64,000 nt of DNA from Dactylonectria macrodidyma. Taxonomy: Eukaryota; Ascomycota; Sordariomycetes; Hypocreales; Nectriaceae. Location of the stretch: assembly GCA_020744425.1 (NCBI GenBank), contig JAGMUV010000005.1, positions 1,054,001-1,118,000 of the forward strand. The letters run 5' to 3'. Of this stretch, positions 12,066 through 22,033 are shown in pieces (position 1 is the first letter of the stretch; each line of letters starts with the position of its first letter). Position numbers and translations under genes: made by a program. Under the pieces are notes generated by a model, which saw nothing but the letters and a program-made list of their open reading frames with translations, did not search any database and had not been told where the DNA came from.

Positions 12066-13055
12066 CTAATTAGATGCCTCCAACTTCCTCTCCACACCCA
12101 CCAACTCCGAGAAGCCTTCTAGCTGCACCTCGAGAGCCTCACCGTCTAGAAATGCACAGGGCTTCCTGGGGCTACCGCCATAACCATAGTAGCGCAGAAG
12201 CGCAGCCTTGACAGAGACGAAGCCTCCCTGGATCGCCGCCCAGTCGCCGCGAGCCACAACCTCCTGCAACCCGCGGGCTTCCTCGAGTCTGCCTTCTTTC
12301 CAGAGTTGCATGAGCCGCACGCAAGCCCTAGGAGCGACATTTGCCGTTCCGCCGATGACGCCGTGTCCTCCGACGGCCAGCGTCTGAATCGTGAAGTCGA
12401 CACTACCGCCAAAAGTACGGAACGACGTGCCCTTAGTGCCAGCCACGACTCTCGCAAGCTTGCCCGTGTTTCCGCACGTCAGCTTGACACCGACGATGTT
12501 GGCGTGCTGGGACAGGGCCAGGATGCTGTCCGAGTTGAGGTCGAGGCCGCTGCACGCGCCGGGGAAGTTGTAGATGAGTATCGGAATCGGGCTTACGTCT
12601 GCTACGACGCGGAAGTACTCCAGTATGAGGTCCGTCGTGAGCAATCCGCCATAGTATGCCGGCGACAGCACGAGAGCATGGCTCGCCCCTGCACTGGCAG
12701 CTCCTTTGCAGAGCAGAATCGTCTCTCGCGTGGACTGCGCGCCGCAGCCTGCAATGAGCGGCAGGTGAGACTTGCCGGAAGCGTCCAGCGCCGATCGGGT
12801 GGCCTTGGTGATGGCATGACGCTCTGCATGGTCGAGATGGACGGCTTCGCCGTTAGAGCCGTGTGTTACGAGGCCGGCAATGCCTGTCTGCGCAAGCCGA
12901 GCCGCGTGGGCTCGTGTAGCTGCAACGTCAACGGCATCTTCAGCTGTGAAGAAGGCCACTGTCGGGACATAGATGCCCTCGTTCAGGGGAGTAGCTGATG
13001 GCATGCGAGAGTGGTTCGAAGTATTTGCCCCGTTAATTCTGGCGGAGGCGGTCAT
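12066..13055 (-). CDS. DapA/DHDPS-family class I aldolase
   Basis: TIM-barrel aldolase/lyase of the dihydrodipicolinate synthase/N-acetylneuraminate lyase superfamily, which forms a Schiff base with a 2-oxo acid such as pyruvate. It is a single exon. I place the start at the ATG at 13055 (MTASARING, 329 residues); an in-frame start at 13118 would add 21 residues. Visible motifs: the GSNGE (GxxGE) loop at about 66-70, YNFPGACSG with the proton-relay Tyr near 162, and VGVKL with the Schiff-base Lys near 191. Fungi do not make lysine by the DHDPS route, so the likely roles are 4-hydroxy-2-oxoglutarate aldolase or L-threo-3-deoxy-hexulosonate aldolase of galacturonate breakdown (LGA1-like). The sequence does not settle which. 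It is not linked to other sugar-acid genes here. Confidence 0.9.
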   Translation of the reverse strand: MTASARINGANTSNHSRMPSATPLNEGIYVPTVAFFTAEDAVDVAATRAHAARLAQTGIAGLVTHGSNGEAVHLDHAERHAITKATRSALDASGKSHLPLIAGCGAQSTRETILLCKGAASAGASHALVLSPAYYGGLLTTDLILEYFRVVADVSPIPILIYNFPGACSGLDLNSDSILALSQHANIVGVKLTCGNTGKLARVVAGTKGTSFRTFGGSVDFTIQTLAVGGHGVIGGTANVAPRACVRLMQLWKEGRLEEARGLQEVVARGDWAAIQGGFVSVKAALLRYYGYGGSPRKPCAFLDGEALEVQLEGFSELVGVERKLEASN

Positions 13056-13118
13056 GATGGATGGGACGATTATTGACGGCTTACTAGCGGATAGCAGAGA
13101 ATGCACAGGGAACAACAA

Positions 13119-14616
13119 ACAACCGGGCTAGGAAGGAATGGAAACAAGGTATGATTCTTGTCAGATAGGAGCAACGACGAGGGCTTCTATGCCCATCTTA
13201 TACCTGCTCTTTCGGGCCAAGACGTCCCGGTGACAGCAGCACAAGCGGTGACGGGAGGAACAGGGAGGGCGCATCATCTGGTGAGGATCTCAGCCGAGCA
13301 AACTTCCACAACCCACCAGCCACCAGGCCGGATCGTCGAATAGGATCTCTATCAGGCGCCTCCCTCCTTTCAGCGTTCATAAACCCCCACGATTCTGTGC
13401 AACCATGATCGGAATTTCCCCCACGCTGAGCCCGGCCTCGAGAAGCGAGTCATGCCACGGGGATCCACCGCTCCACCAAGCTGGGGTCGCACAAGCTCCA
13501 CAGGGCCACAGCAAGTATTGAATATGAGCCAGGGTTTGACGTGAGGAGACGAGAGAATACCTAGAAATACGAGCCAACCCAATGGCCACGGCAGCCGAGC
13601 TATCTGTTGGGATGCCCCTTCAGCTACTTCGCGTGTAGCATTATCACCATCTTCAGCAAGCGACCTGACGACATTCTCGGGCCTCAGTCCCGCTGCGGTC
13701 TACTCCCCGCCTCTCGGCCGGGTGCATTGTTTAGTGATAAACCCAGAGCACCTAGCATATGAACCGAGATTTGACAGTCAGAACCAGCGGCATGTCGCTC
13801 GCTTATGTTACCTAACTCTTGAGTCAACATGACGATTGCTCCGTCTAACGACCCAGCTGGGTTGCCTTGATGCACATGATCAGTTTGCCTCAACAGAAGC
13901 AACAATTTCGCCACTGCCACCCCGTGGAGAGCCCCGGGTTCATTGCCGAGTCTGCTCATGGCCCGCGGGGGATGAGCATTGGTTTGTCCTCGGATGTTCC
14001 ACTCTGTGGCCCCCGAAGAAGACAGATGCATCCCACGGCGGAGAGGAGAGGGTGGGGATATGTCACATTGGCGACCAGGACCCAGTCCAGGGAATTCTCT
14101 CTGGGGAGGGTCCAGCTTGAGCTGCGACTTCGCAATGGGTATTCTCGTTTTCTCTCTAACACTAGTGGCCAACCCCAGAATTCGATTTCCAATCCGCCAC
14201 TCCGGTCCCCGAGCCCCGCTCCGTGCCGGATCGGCCCCACCACCGAGAAGCGCGTGTCCGGGTCGAACTTGGGGCTAAAATTAAGACCCCTGCAAGTACA
14301 TTCAGTACCACCTTCGTACAGAGAGACTAGAGGGTACATCGAGCGTGATGGAGGAAAAGCAATGCCATGTACACTCACAACCCACGCTATCAGACCCCGC
14401 GCCTTGAACGCGTCGAGGCAAACTGGGTAGTTATTGGGAACACGCGAAACACAACAGCTCGAAGGAACACAGACGAGACATCAATCAACACCGTCATAGT
14501 TTAATCTCTATTCTCAGAGCATTGCGACTTGGGAGTCCAGTGAACGGTTTCCATTGCAGGTTTCTCCACTTCATTGCATCATCTCAACCTCGCGCCGCAG
14601 CAGCATACATCCCGAC
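13119..14616. other. Divergent intergenic region, no gene seen
   Basis: This holds the promoters of the aldolase (-) and the DUF7726-like gene (+). Overlapping frames on both strands at 13.7-14.4 kb are open because of base composition, and none resembles a protein family. Confidence 0.5.
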
Positions 14617-15708
14617 ATGGCTTCCACTGCACGGCCGCAGAAGCGAGCGCTCGCCACGTCCAACTCCAACATCGCGCCACCCGGGCCCGGATCCGGCGCC
14701 TCGTCAAATTCTCCTGCGCCCGCGGGCTCGACGGACGAGAATATCGTTTTCGACCCGAACAGAAAGACGGCCCCGACGTCTTGGACGCCTGTGCCGGTTC
14801 CCGTCATCCCGGGCTTCAGCACCTCTGCCGGCGGCACAGCTCCCGCTCCCAAGCCCGCGCCAAAGCCGGCAGCCTCGCGGAAGCGCAAGTCAGATGTCGT
14901 CGAGACCAACCAGGACCTGTTCCCGGATGACGCGCCGGAGATTGACTCGGACGACGAGCGGCTGGTCCTGACGCAGTCCGACACGTGCAACGCGGTGCGG
15001 CGCAAGATCCGCAACTGGACCGAGTCTGGGGCCATGAAGGTCGGTGAGTTCCAGAACACCCTCGGCGTCAGCTCCAAGGCCTACGGCTCCTTCATGAACC
15101 GCACGGGCACGTGGGACGGCGATGGCTGCGACACCTACTTCAAGGCCTGCGCCTACTTCAAGAAGCGCGAGCTGCAGGGCCTGCCCCTCAAGGCCTCCAA
15201 GCCCAAGAAGCCCAAGACGGCCGAGAGCGCCCAACATGTCGTCGACCTACTCGATACCGGCGACATCGAGCTGCCCGGCGAGGCCAACAATCGCGTGCCC
15301 GTCTTCGATACTTGCGACGAGGTGCGCAAGAAGATCCGCGCGCTGCTGGCCAAGGACGGCGTAACCCAGGCCGCCTTTGTGCGCGAGATCTCCAAGACTT
15401 TCACCGACGGCCGTAATGTCTCGCCCGCCAACCTGCGCTACTTTATGGGCCGCAAGGGCCCCGTCGACGGCAATACGAACGTCAGCTTCTACGCCGGTTA
15501 TGTCTTCTTCGAGAAGCAGCGCGTCAAGGCCGGCAAGCCCAAGACCAAGTTCCGCGAAGAGATGGAGTCGGTCCACCGGGGCACTGGCATCGACGTCAAG
15601 ACAAACTCTCATGGGCCCTTTTTCGTCGTCGGCGACTCGGTCCCGACTTATGACAAGTACGGCTGCTACCACACGGTGAGGGGGCGGGGGCGGGGGCGGA
15701 GGCGGTAA
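14617..15708 (+). CDS. Protein with duplicated DUF7726-like domain
   Basis: Function unknown. I start at the ATG at 14617 (MASTARPQKR), which follows an upstream leader and gives 363 residues if read to 15708. The N-terminal ~110 residues are disordered (Pro/Ala/Ser-rich with a basic SRKRKS patch, possibly a nuclear signal). Two related domains follow. The first, about 121-190, begins DTCNAVRRKIRNW and ends YFKACAYFKKREL. The second, about 230-310, begins DTCDEVRKKIRAL and ends SFYAGYVFFEKQRV. Each has a helix-turn-helix-like middle with a GSFMNR/RYFMGR motif, suggesting DNA or nucleic-acid binding by inference. The 3' end is uncertain: the RGRGRGRRR tail is encoded by G-rich sequence after a good donor (ACG|GTGAGG at 15676), so an intron to an acceptor near 15790-15801 and a different short tail are possible. 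Confidence 0.82.
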   Translation: MASTARPQKRALATSNSNIAPPGPGSGASSNSPAPAGSTDENIVFDPNRKTAPTSWTPVPVPVIPGFSTSAGGTAPAPKPAPKPAASRKRKSDVVETNQDLFPDDAPEIDSDDERLVLTQSDTCNAVRRKIRNWTESGAMKVGEFQNTLGVSSKAYGSFMNRTGTWDGDGCDTYFKACAYFKKRELQGLPLKASKPKKPKTAESAQHVVDLLDTGDIELPGEANNRVPVFDTCDEVRKKIRALLAKDGVTQAAFVREISKTFTDGRNVSPANLRYFMGRKGPVDGNTNVSFYAGYVFFEKQRVKAGKPKTKFREEMESVHRGTGIDVKTNSHGPFFVVGDSVPTYDKYGCYHTVRGRGRGRRR

Positions 15709-16302
15709 ATGAGAGATAAATGTTGGAATAGACCAACAAATGGACATGGCGAAAATGGTTTCTTCCTTAGTGCGTGATTTTTTCTCCCCAGGGTTTCTTT
15801 CAGCCTGTCCCATGATATCCTTCCTGCGAGAGGGACGAAGTTGGCAGTAAGCAAGCGGGCGCCTTGAGATTTGGGTATATTAATGATAGTTCTACCCTGC
15901 ACGATTGTGTTACACGTCAAGATTCTTCGCTTCTCCTGCGAAGCCGTGCCGTGATATGTTCATGCAGTAAGCAATCGCTAAAGCCATAATGAGACATGGT
16001 TCACAGACGTAAACTCGATGCCGTGACGGGGTGCGGTCGGGATACATTAATCGCCCGCATTGTTTCGCGTAGTCGGCTGTCGCTAGTCATGACTGTGAAT
16101 TAGAAGAGCACTTTGCTCTCGTCAATAAATGCACTTGTTGCAGTGAAGAACCGTTTGTCTCGACAAATATATACATCTTATATGCGGCATTGCGTGGGCG
16201 ACTTCACAAAGCAACTACCTTGCCCCTCGTCTTTCAGCATTCCTAAATTCATATTTTTTTCCCTTTTCAACTAACAACTCCTATCCCATCTGAAAGAACG
16301 CA
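15709..16302. other. Spacer, no gene seen
   Basis: AT-richer DNA between the DUF7726-like gene and the small Cys-rich ORF. It presumably holds a 3' UTR and a promoter. A pyrimidine-rich stretch precedes 16303. Confidence 0.4.
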
Positions 16303-16632
16303 ATGTGTACAGCCTTTCGACATCAGTGCAAGAGCTGCGGAGAGAAGCGTGATGTGACATGTGAAGATTGCACAGTGTATCTCCAAAAGATCTTGGTTGC
16401 CACTTCTACGCGTACGCCTTTTCCGGAGAGGGAGGACTGTGTCAACTACCGCGAGATCATCACCTGGCACCATGGCCCGGTTGATTGCATAAAACGAGAC
16501 TGCGTTGGAAAGGAGTTGAAGATAGTAGACCTAGAGCCAGTTATCAAGGAAGAGGGGCGGGAGGGGGGGCGGGAGAAAGAGAAAGAGAAAGTGAAAGAGA
16601 AAGTGAATGAGAAAGAGGAGAAGGACAATTGA
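16303..16632 (+). CDS. Small Cys-rich protein with basic/acidic tail
   Basis: A 109-residue ORF without recognised family. The N-terminus has a CX6CX2CX7CX2C spacing (residues 2-23, with SCGEK and CEDC), which could bind a zinc ion. A middle part with EREDCVNYREIITWHH is followed by a low-complexity Lys/Glu tail (about 80-107) encoded by GAGAAA repeats. A CT-rich stretch precedes the ATG, as is common for fungal genes. There is no signal peptide. The repeat-coded tail and small size leave real doubt that it is translated. Confidence 0.45.
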   Translation: MCTAFRHQCKSCGEKRDVTCEDCTVYLQKILVATSTRTPFPEREDCVNYREIITWHHGPVDCIKRDCVGKELKIVDLEPVIKEEGREGGREKEKEKVKEKVNEKEEKDN

Positions 16633-16927
16633 TCCATCAGCCAAATTTGGCGTGGTTGATGCCGTCAACATTCTCTGAGAGAGGGCAGGTAGACAGGTAA
16701 ATTGTAACCCCGTGAATCGTTTATGTTCTGCTTGGTTCACAAGCCAATATGGGTTTTCTCAGACCTTCTTCGTCTCCAAGCATAGACCGACCCAGCTGTG
16801 ATTGGCAGTTCAATGTCCTGTGTTAACCCACCCACACTAAAAACTCTTACATGCCGAGCATCAAAAAGGAACCACCACATCACGGCAGCAGCAGCCAACG
16901 TCCGCGAGAAGGGCAAAAAAACAATGA
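16633..16927. other. Short spacer before tRNA-Leu
   Basis: The 3' flank of both the small ORF and the tRNA. I see no separate feature in it. Confidence 0.4.
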
Positions 16928-17027
16928 TGATGAGACTGGGATTCGAACCCAGGAGGATTGCTCCACCAGGAATTGAGGTGTTAAGGTGACCTTAACCTGA
17001 CGCCATAACCAACTCGGCCATCTCACC
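16928..17027 (-). tRNA. tRNA-Leu(AAG) with 18-nt intron
   Basis: The cloverleaf can be drawn by hand. The acceptor strand GGTGAGA (17027-17021) pairs with TCTCATC (16935-16929), with discriminator A at 16928. The D-arm has GCC/GGC. The anticodon stem TCAGG (17000-16996) pairs with CCTGG (16970-16966), with anticodon AAG at 16993-16991. A 13-nt class II variable arm (GGA/TCC stem) and a perfect CTGGG/CCCAG T-arm follow. The intron, 16989-16972, starts one base after the anticodon, and its CCTT can pair with the anticodon AAGG, as in eukaryotic pre-tRNAs. It decodes CUU, and CUC by inosine. Confidence 0.95.
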
Positions 17028-18405
17028 AGAGGATCTTGTGGACCCGCTTGATGAAGTGGATGAAGCGCAAGTGGCTCATAAGCCCTGGTGTGAGATATTT
17101 TTTGTGTGTGTATTTTTCCGGTGTTCCTAACCGGATCAGGGGGGATGAGTGGCTCATGATGGAGGATTGTCTATATTTCTCTCTAAATTTGTCGGGTTTG
17201 ATCATCGAGGAGTATTGGAGAGGAAATTGGTCAACAATTTGTTGTTGTTGTGATGGGCTTCTGACGATGCAGGTTTACGTGCAAGAGTCGAACTATGGGC
17301 TTGATCGACGGAGCCCAACTAACAACCCATGCCGGCCTAAAGTAGGGCCCAAGGTACAGGTATGGAGGATATAAAAAAACCGGAACATTTACGTGCATTT
17401 ATAGGATAAGGAGCAACTAGGAAAGGTGCACATCAAATCCAAATAGGAAGTTGTGATGGTATAGGGTAGTATTATATGCTCGAGGTTAGATTTGACCTGG
17501 TTCCCCTGAAGGATTTCGCTGAAGGAACTGATTCGCCAATTCATGCGCCAATTTCCAGTCTTGTCTGGGATACAATAAGTATGCATCCCAAACACAGACG
17601 CATAAATATCTGCAACTATTGCAAGGCATAATTATGAATTGACATGTTGCGATACGCGATTGAATCAATCTCGTCTCCCTTACCGTCTCAAGCTGACTAG
17701 CATACTGACCGACCAGCTGAATGAGTGAGGCAAACAAAGCAACAGCTGTCTTAAGAATGACATCAGAGCCCGGCACAATCGGCGAGCCGCCTCCCCCGAA
17801 GCGGCCGCTGTACCCGCGTGTACCTACAGTAGTGCCGGTGCTAGAGGGCCCTCTGCGACTCCACAGGGGGCATGGAATCCCTCTAGCCCCCCCTAGAAAC
17901 TCCCTTGCTTGGGCCATGCCCTGTGAGGTATTCTGGAGCGCTAGAGGCCCCCCTGAAATACCTCGCCTTTGGCTGCCACCCGGGATGCTGCATGACACTG
18001 GAGAAGTTGGCAGCCGGCCAACCATAGCGGCTGGAGCGAGTAACCGGTACCTGGATGCCGCACCTAGAATTAGCACCCGTCGAGGTCTCAGGGACTGTAC
18101 CTCCGTTAAAAAAAAAAAGGCCTCGTCTTTGGTTGGTTGTCATGGCCAATTCTCCCCGAGCTTGTTCCTGTCCTCCACTAAATCTCATCCTGCCCCCATC
18201 CATCCCGACCTTTCCGCTTCTCTTTCTTCATCTCGTCGCCTGTTCCTCTCCCTCTCTTCCCTCTCTTCCCTCTCTTCCCTCCCTTCTTCTTCCACTCGCT
18301 TTTCTCCTCCATCTGTCTGGGGTTCTACCAGTCAATTGCGGAAAAGCAAGCAAGAGGAAGAAGAATCCCTCGGCAAAAACGCGTCTCACGAGCTAGCCAG
18401 CCATC
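17028..18405. other. Upstream region of the Psg1-like gene
   Basis: No supportable protein gene. Open frames on both strands at 17.5-18.4 kb overlap each other and look composition-driven. The region holds a nest of palindromes at 17841-17964 and a CT-rich leader (repeated CCCTCTCTT at ~18240-18290) before the start codon. Confidence 0.5.
17841..17964. repeat. Nested GC-rich palindromes
   Basis: Several inverted repeats overlap: AGAGGGCCCTCT (17843-17854, perfect); CTAGAGGG at 17841-17848 with CCCTCTAG at 17879-17886; CACAGGGGGCATGG (17862-17875) with CCATGCCCTGTG (17914-17925, two-base bulge); GAGGTATT (17925-17932) with AATACCTC (17957-17964). They could fold into a multi-arm structure about 450 bp upstream of the Psg1-like ORF. 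Function unknown. Confidence 0.65.
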
Positions 18406-19633
18406 ATGCACGCGTCTAGCATCCTCGTCGCCCTGTCCGCCGTGGCTTCGGCTTCAGCGTCGGCCATCCGCCTGCGCGGCGTCGACAAGCCCGATCTTGC
18501 TGCCGTCAAGCCCGATGTCGTCGTCGCCGTCGAGCGAGATGCCGTTGCCATGGAAAAGAGAGCCGACCAGACGGCCGCCTGGGTCACCGTTGACGATGAA
18601 GGCCAGCCCGAGACCACCTACACGCCCTCCATGACCGTCGTCGACGGCACCACGTCTATCGAGCACGGCGCTCCTCACGACATCACCGCCTCCGTCTACA
18701 CCATCACCGAATGGGGGAAGATCACCACCAGCACTGGCGACCCTCCCAACCCGACCGCCAAGGCCAAGTCAGGCCAGGGCGCCTTTGCCCGATGCCACAA
18801 CATGGACGGCGACAATGCGCCCTTTTGCGAACCTTCGTCTAATAGCACTCTTTTCGTAGGCTCGACCTACTACAGTGAGTAACACCATGAACCTGCGACC
18901 CAATTGCGTCGTCCTGCCCTGTACTCTAACAACCCCCGTTCCACCAGTCACCTGGGATCCCGACTACTTCAACAAGACCAAGACCAACGTCACCTACGAA
19001 GTCTCCGTCCGCATCGACTACCTCAACGAGACGAGCGGCGACATGAAGCAGCTCACCAAGCTCAGCCGCGTCCCCGCCGCCTGGGGTTTCTCGCCCCTGA
19101 CCGTCGAGTCGAAGTACCTCAAGGGCTTTGGCGACCACAACGCCACCCTCACCCTGTACAGCAACATCAAGGGCAGCGCCGAAAAGACAAAGTCCACCTC
19201 CATCTGGGTGCAGTTTGCCAAGCAGTCACTCCCTAAGAACGAGGACACCCCCAGCGTCACCGGCGACAACCTCACCATCGCTCTGCCTGTCGCTTTTGGA
19301 TCCATCGTCCTGCTCCTCATCGGTGGCTGCCTCTGGAACCGCAAGACGCGCAAGATCTCCATGGGCAACATCATGAGCCGAACCCGCCACGGCTACACCG
19401 GCCGTAAGACACGCCGTATGTTCGGCCGCAAGGACAACGGCATCCAGCTCGACACCCGCGCCGCTGCTCCCTCTGAGTACCGCGATGCCCCCGAGCGGCC
19501 CCGTCGTGACAGCGACGCCCTCGGCAGCTTGGTCAACAGTCCCGTCGATCCTTCGTTCCACCAACAAGGCACCACGGGCGGCCGCAACGCCTTCCGGGAG
19601 GAGATGCAGCGACAAGAGCGGGAGCGCCGCTAG
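18406..19633 (+). CDS. PSG1: Psg1-like secretory-pathway membrane protein
   Basis: Resembles yeast Psg1 (YKL077W), which helps the plasma-membrane H+-ATPase Pma1 through the Golgi. Exons are 18406-18874 and 18948-19633, with a 73-nt intron (A|GTGAGT...CCACCAG, CTCTAAC branch) that closes in frame to 384 residues, close to the yeast length. Visible parts: signal peptide 1-20; a Lys-Arg at 51-52 that fits Kex2 cleavage; a lumenal domain beginning WVTVDDEGQPETTYTP with N-glycosylation sites (NST, NKT, NVT, NET, NAT); one membrane helix about 265-284 (LPVAFGSIVLLLIGGCLW); and a basic cytosolic tail rich in Arg, ending ERERR. The name rests on remembered family resemblance; the topology is directly visible. 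Confidence 0.8.
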
Positions 19634-20169
19634 GGGAGAGCATCTCACGAAGAACAAGGGGGGAAAATGAGCTGGAACTAGATGATAAAATACTCCAGCA
19701 TCTCCTGAGCATGACACGAATTTGGTAATGATGGGAGCGACTGTCCGTCGCTAGTTGGAGTAATGATTGACATGATAGATAATGTTGAAAATACAAATGT
19801 CACATTCACTTGGCGCATCACATAGTGAACAAAGAATGCAAAAGTTAAACCTTGTCGTGGGGCCAAAATACTCAGACATTACTATAAAAGGTTTGAAAAC
19901 TGCCCTGGGTTCGTCCTTGCAGTCGCGGCAGCCCCAGCTTCAAACTGTGTTCAGGAGATGTAAGGTGGTGCCCTGGCTTGTAGTATATGCTGTGAAAAAC
20001 AACACAGAGAAAGAAGAAGATCAAAGTCCATAATGCCCCATTTGCCGTGATAGATAAGTGCGCCGTGCGTGTTGGGTATCCCGAAACCATAGCACAATCC
20101 TTGCCGCCCAAAACAAACGCAACCTTGATGCGAAGCCATAACGCCTGGCCAGTCCCAATGCGCCCTTGT
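19634..20169. other. Spacer between convergent genes
   Basis: 3' flanks of the Psg1-like gene (+) and the JmjC gene (-). AT-rich, with no ORF of note. Confidence 0.45.
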
Positions 20170-21822
20170 CTATTCCTTGATTCGTTTTGTATCCCGATTG
20201 TCCTGTTTGTCTTGATCGTCCTCGTCCAAACTCCGTTTCGGCGATTTTGGCGGCTCAGGCCTCACTCCGTAACTGGCACACAAATTCAGTCGTGATTCGC
20301 CGTTTTCTAGAGGTCTCATAAGGTCGGCAGGAATGGCTGTGACAAGTTGACAGCTCTCCTCGCATGGCTGGTACGTATCGGTGGTCCACGCTGCGTCGGC
20401 ATAGTTTTTGGCTTCCGCGATGGTGTACCCCGTGCTGAAACCTTCGTGATAGGCATCAGGTAAGATGACAATCGTCTCTCCGGGGCGTTGATCGATGATG
20501 CGAAAGGGAATGCCGAGTTTTTCAAGCTTCTGGGGAAAGAAGAACTCGGCACGGTGGCGCATGAACTGTGAGCACCTATCATTTCGTCCAAGGGCCTTCT
20601 CAGCAACATCGACTGCGGTTGATGGGACCACGATCCAGATCTTGCGGCCCTTGTATAGGTGATTGAGCGAAACGAGACGAAAGTCCTCGGCATGGATCTG
20701 GAAGCTCGCTCCGAAGTGGGGACCAGACTCGTAGACATATGGCGTGTGTATTCCTGGAATGATTGCTCTGGTCTGATCCAGTTTGTCGCCTTTTAGTGGG
20801 TGGATTGGGCTTCGCTCAGGCACGCCGGCGGCAAGGCGCTGCTCTGGTGTCCATGCGGGCACATCGACCCTATACCGGACGTGGCGAATTTGCTTTCGAT
20901 CGTTTTTTCGAAACATCTTTCTCAGATTGTTGACAGCCTCGACAGCACTGATGTTGCACTCTGGCCCAAGATCGGAGGACGAGAAGGTGCCTTCGGACGA
21001 CACGGTGTCGACACGCCAGAAGCTGTTCTTCTTTATTTGATTGGGTCGATATGCATTCGCTGGGACCTTATGAGAGCTCTTGTCGGGAAGGGGCTCCTGA
21101 AGCTCAAGCGGTAGGATAATTTTGAAGCAACCATCATCGTCGGCGCCCTGGCGTCGGGCGAAGGCGAGCATGGCAGGGAAATCGTTCCACTGGTCGACAG
21201 TAGGCTTGAGGCGTAATACTTGTTGGCCAACAGGGCCATCGTAGTCAGAATCGATTGGAAACTCCCCTGGATCTATTTCGCTCAATTCGGAGCTCACAGC
21301 ATGGCTCGTGGGCGAGGTGACAGGAGGTCTGGGGAGAGATGATTCCTCTTGCGGGATAGAGGAAGAAGGTAATTGTACAGGTGTTGAAGGAAGACTGTGG
21401 TTCTGAGTCGGGGTTTGAAGGTCTGTGGCTGGTGCTAGTTCGATGGCGGAACTGGCGGGGGTAGGGACAGGACCCTGGTCTTCTCGACGTTGGGGCTGGT
21501 GAGAGGGGTGAGAGGGGTGAGAGACTGCCGGAGAAATGGTAGAGGCAAGTGTAGGAGCAACTGTAGAAGCAACCGTAGGAGCGACTGCAGGAGAGACCAC
21601 AGGAGACACTGTGTGAGGGACCACATGAGAAACCGTGGGAGGGGCCACACAAGGAACAGGAGCCACAGGAAGAACTGTAGGTGGAATTATAGGAGGAGGC
21701 GAAGGAGAAACCTTAGGAGTGACTGCATGACGGGCATCGGCGGGGAGCAAGATGGCCGGAGCCGGCTCCTGAGGGCTTGAGGCCAAGGTAGGCTCCTCAA
21801 GTGACGCCGACTGCAACTCCAT
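20170..21822 (-). CDS. JmjN/JmjC-domain putative histone demethylase
   Basis: Probable nuclear Fe(II)/2-oxoglutarate dioxygenase acting on histone methyl-lysine. I start at the first in-frame ATG, 21822 (550 residues). The frame stays open upstream to 22033 without an ATG, so an upstream coding exon is possible. Residues ~35-110 are Pro/Thr/Val-rich, with repeated VSP/APT/VAP units. A JmjN-like block (LRLKPTVDQWNDFPAMLAF) lies near 204-222. The JmjC core keeps the iron ligands H377 and E379 (IHAED) and H459 (AYHEGF), Asn387, and a Lys near 394 for 2-oxoglutarate, so it looks active. The C-terminus is basic (KSPKRSL...TKRIKE), a likely nuclear signal. There is no PHD or Tudor domain, unlike KDM4/Gis1 relatives. 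The histone site cannot be read from the sequence. Confidence 0.88.
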   Translation of the reverse strand: MELQSASLEEPTLASSPQEPAPAILLPADARHAVTPKVSPSPPPIIPPTVLPVAPVPCVAPPTVSHVVPHTVSPVVSPAVAPTVASTVAPTLASTISPAVSHPSHPSHQPQRREDQGPVPTPASSAIELAPATDLQTPTQNHSLPSTPVQLPSSSIPQEESSLPRPPVTSPTSHAVSSELSEIDPGEFPIDSDYDGPVGQQVLRLKPTVDQWNDFPAMLAFARRQGADDDGCFKIILPLELQEPLPDKSSHKVPANAYRPNQIKKNSFWRVDTVSSEGTFSSSDLGPECNISAVEAVNNLRKMFRKNDRKQIRHVRYRVDVPAWTPEQRLAAGVPERSPIHPLKGDKLDQTRAIIPGIHTPYVYESGPHFGASFQIHAEDFRLVSLNHLYKGRKIWIVVPSTAVDVAEKALGRNDRCSQFMRHRAEFFFPQKLEKLGIPFRIIDQRPGETIVILPDAYHEGFSTGYTIAEAKNYADAAWTTDTYQPCEESCQLVTAIPADLMRPLENGESRLNLCASYGVRPEPPKSPKRSLDEDDQDKQDNRDTKRIKE

Positions 21823-22033
21823 TGGGGGCCAAAGAGGCCCTCTGGGGACCACCGGGACGGACCCTGTTGTGATAGGCCAGCACCGTGCAATTTTGCAGTC
21901 GACGATGGCCGGGCAATGTGGTTCGCGCAGAGCTGCCGCAAAGGCGAAGGTGAAGAGCGCACGAGCTCGGAGAGACGGCGCACGAGGCGGAGGCGGAGGC
22001 GGCGACGGCAGCGCAGACGGGCACGGATCAGAT

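Noticed and set aside
17270..17345. Possible tRNA on the minus strand next to tRNA-Leu (TAGTTCGACTC B-box-like)
   Set aside because: Acceptor and anticodon stems do not pair; at most a degenerate relic.
17486..18419. Overlapping open frames on both strands (232 and 196 codons)
   Set aside because: Low-complexity, mutually antisense, interrupted by palindromes, with a CT-rich leader and no recognisable domain.
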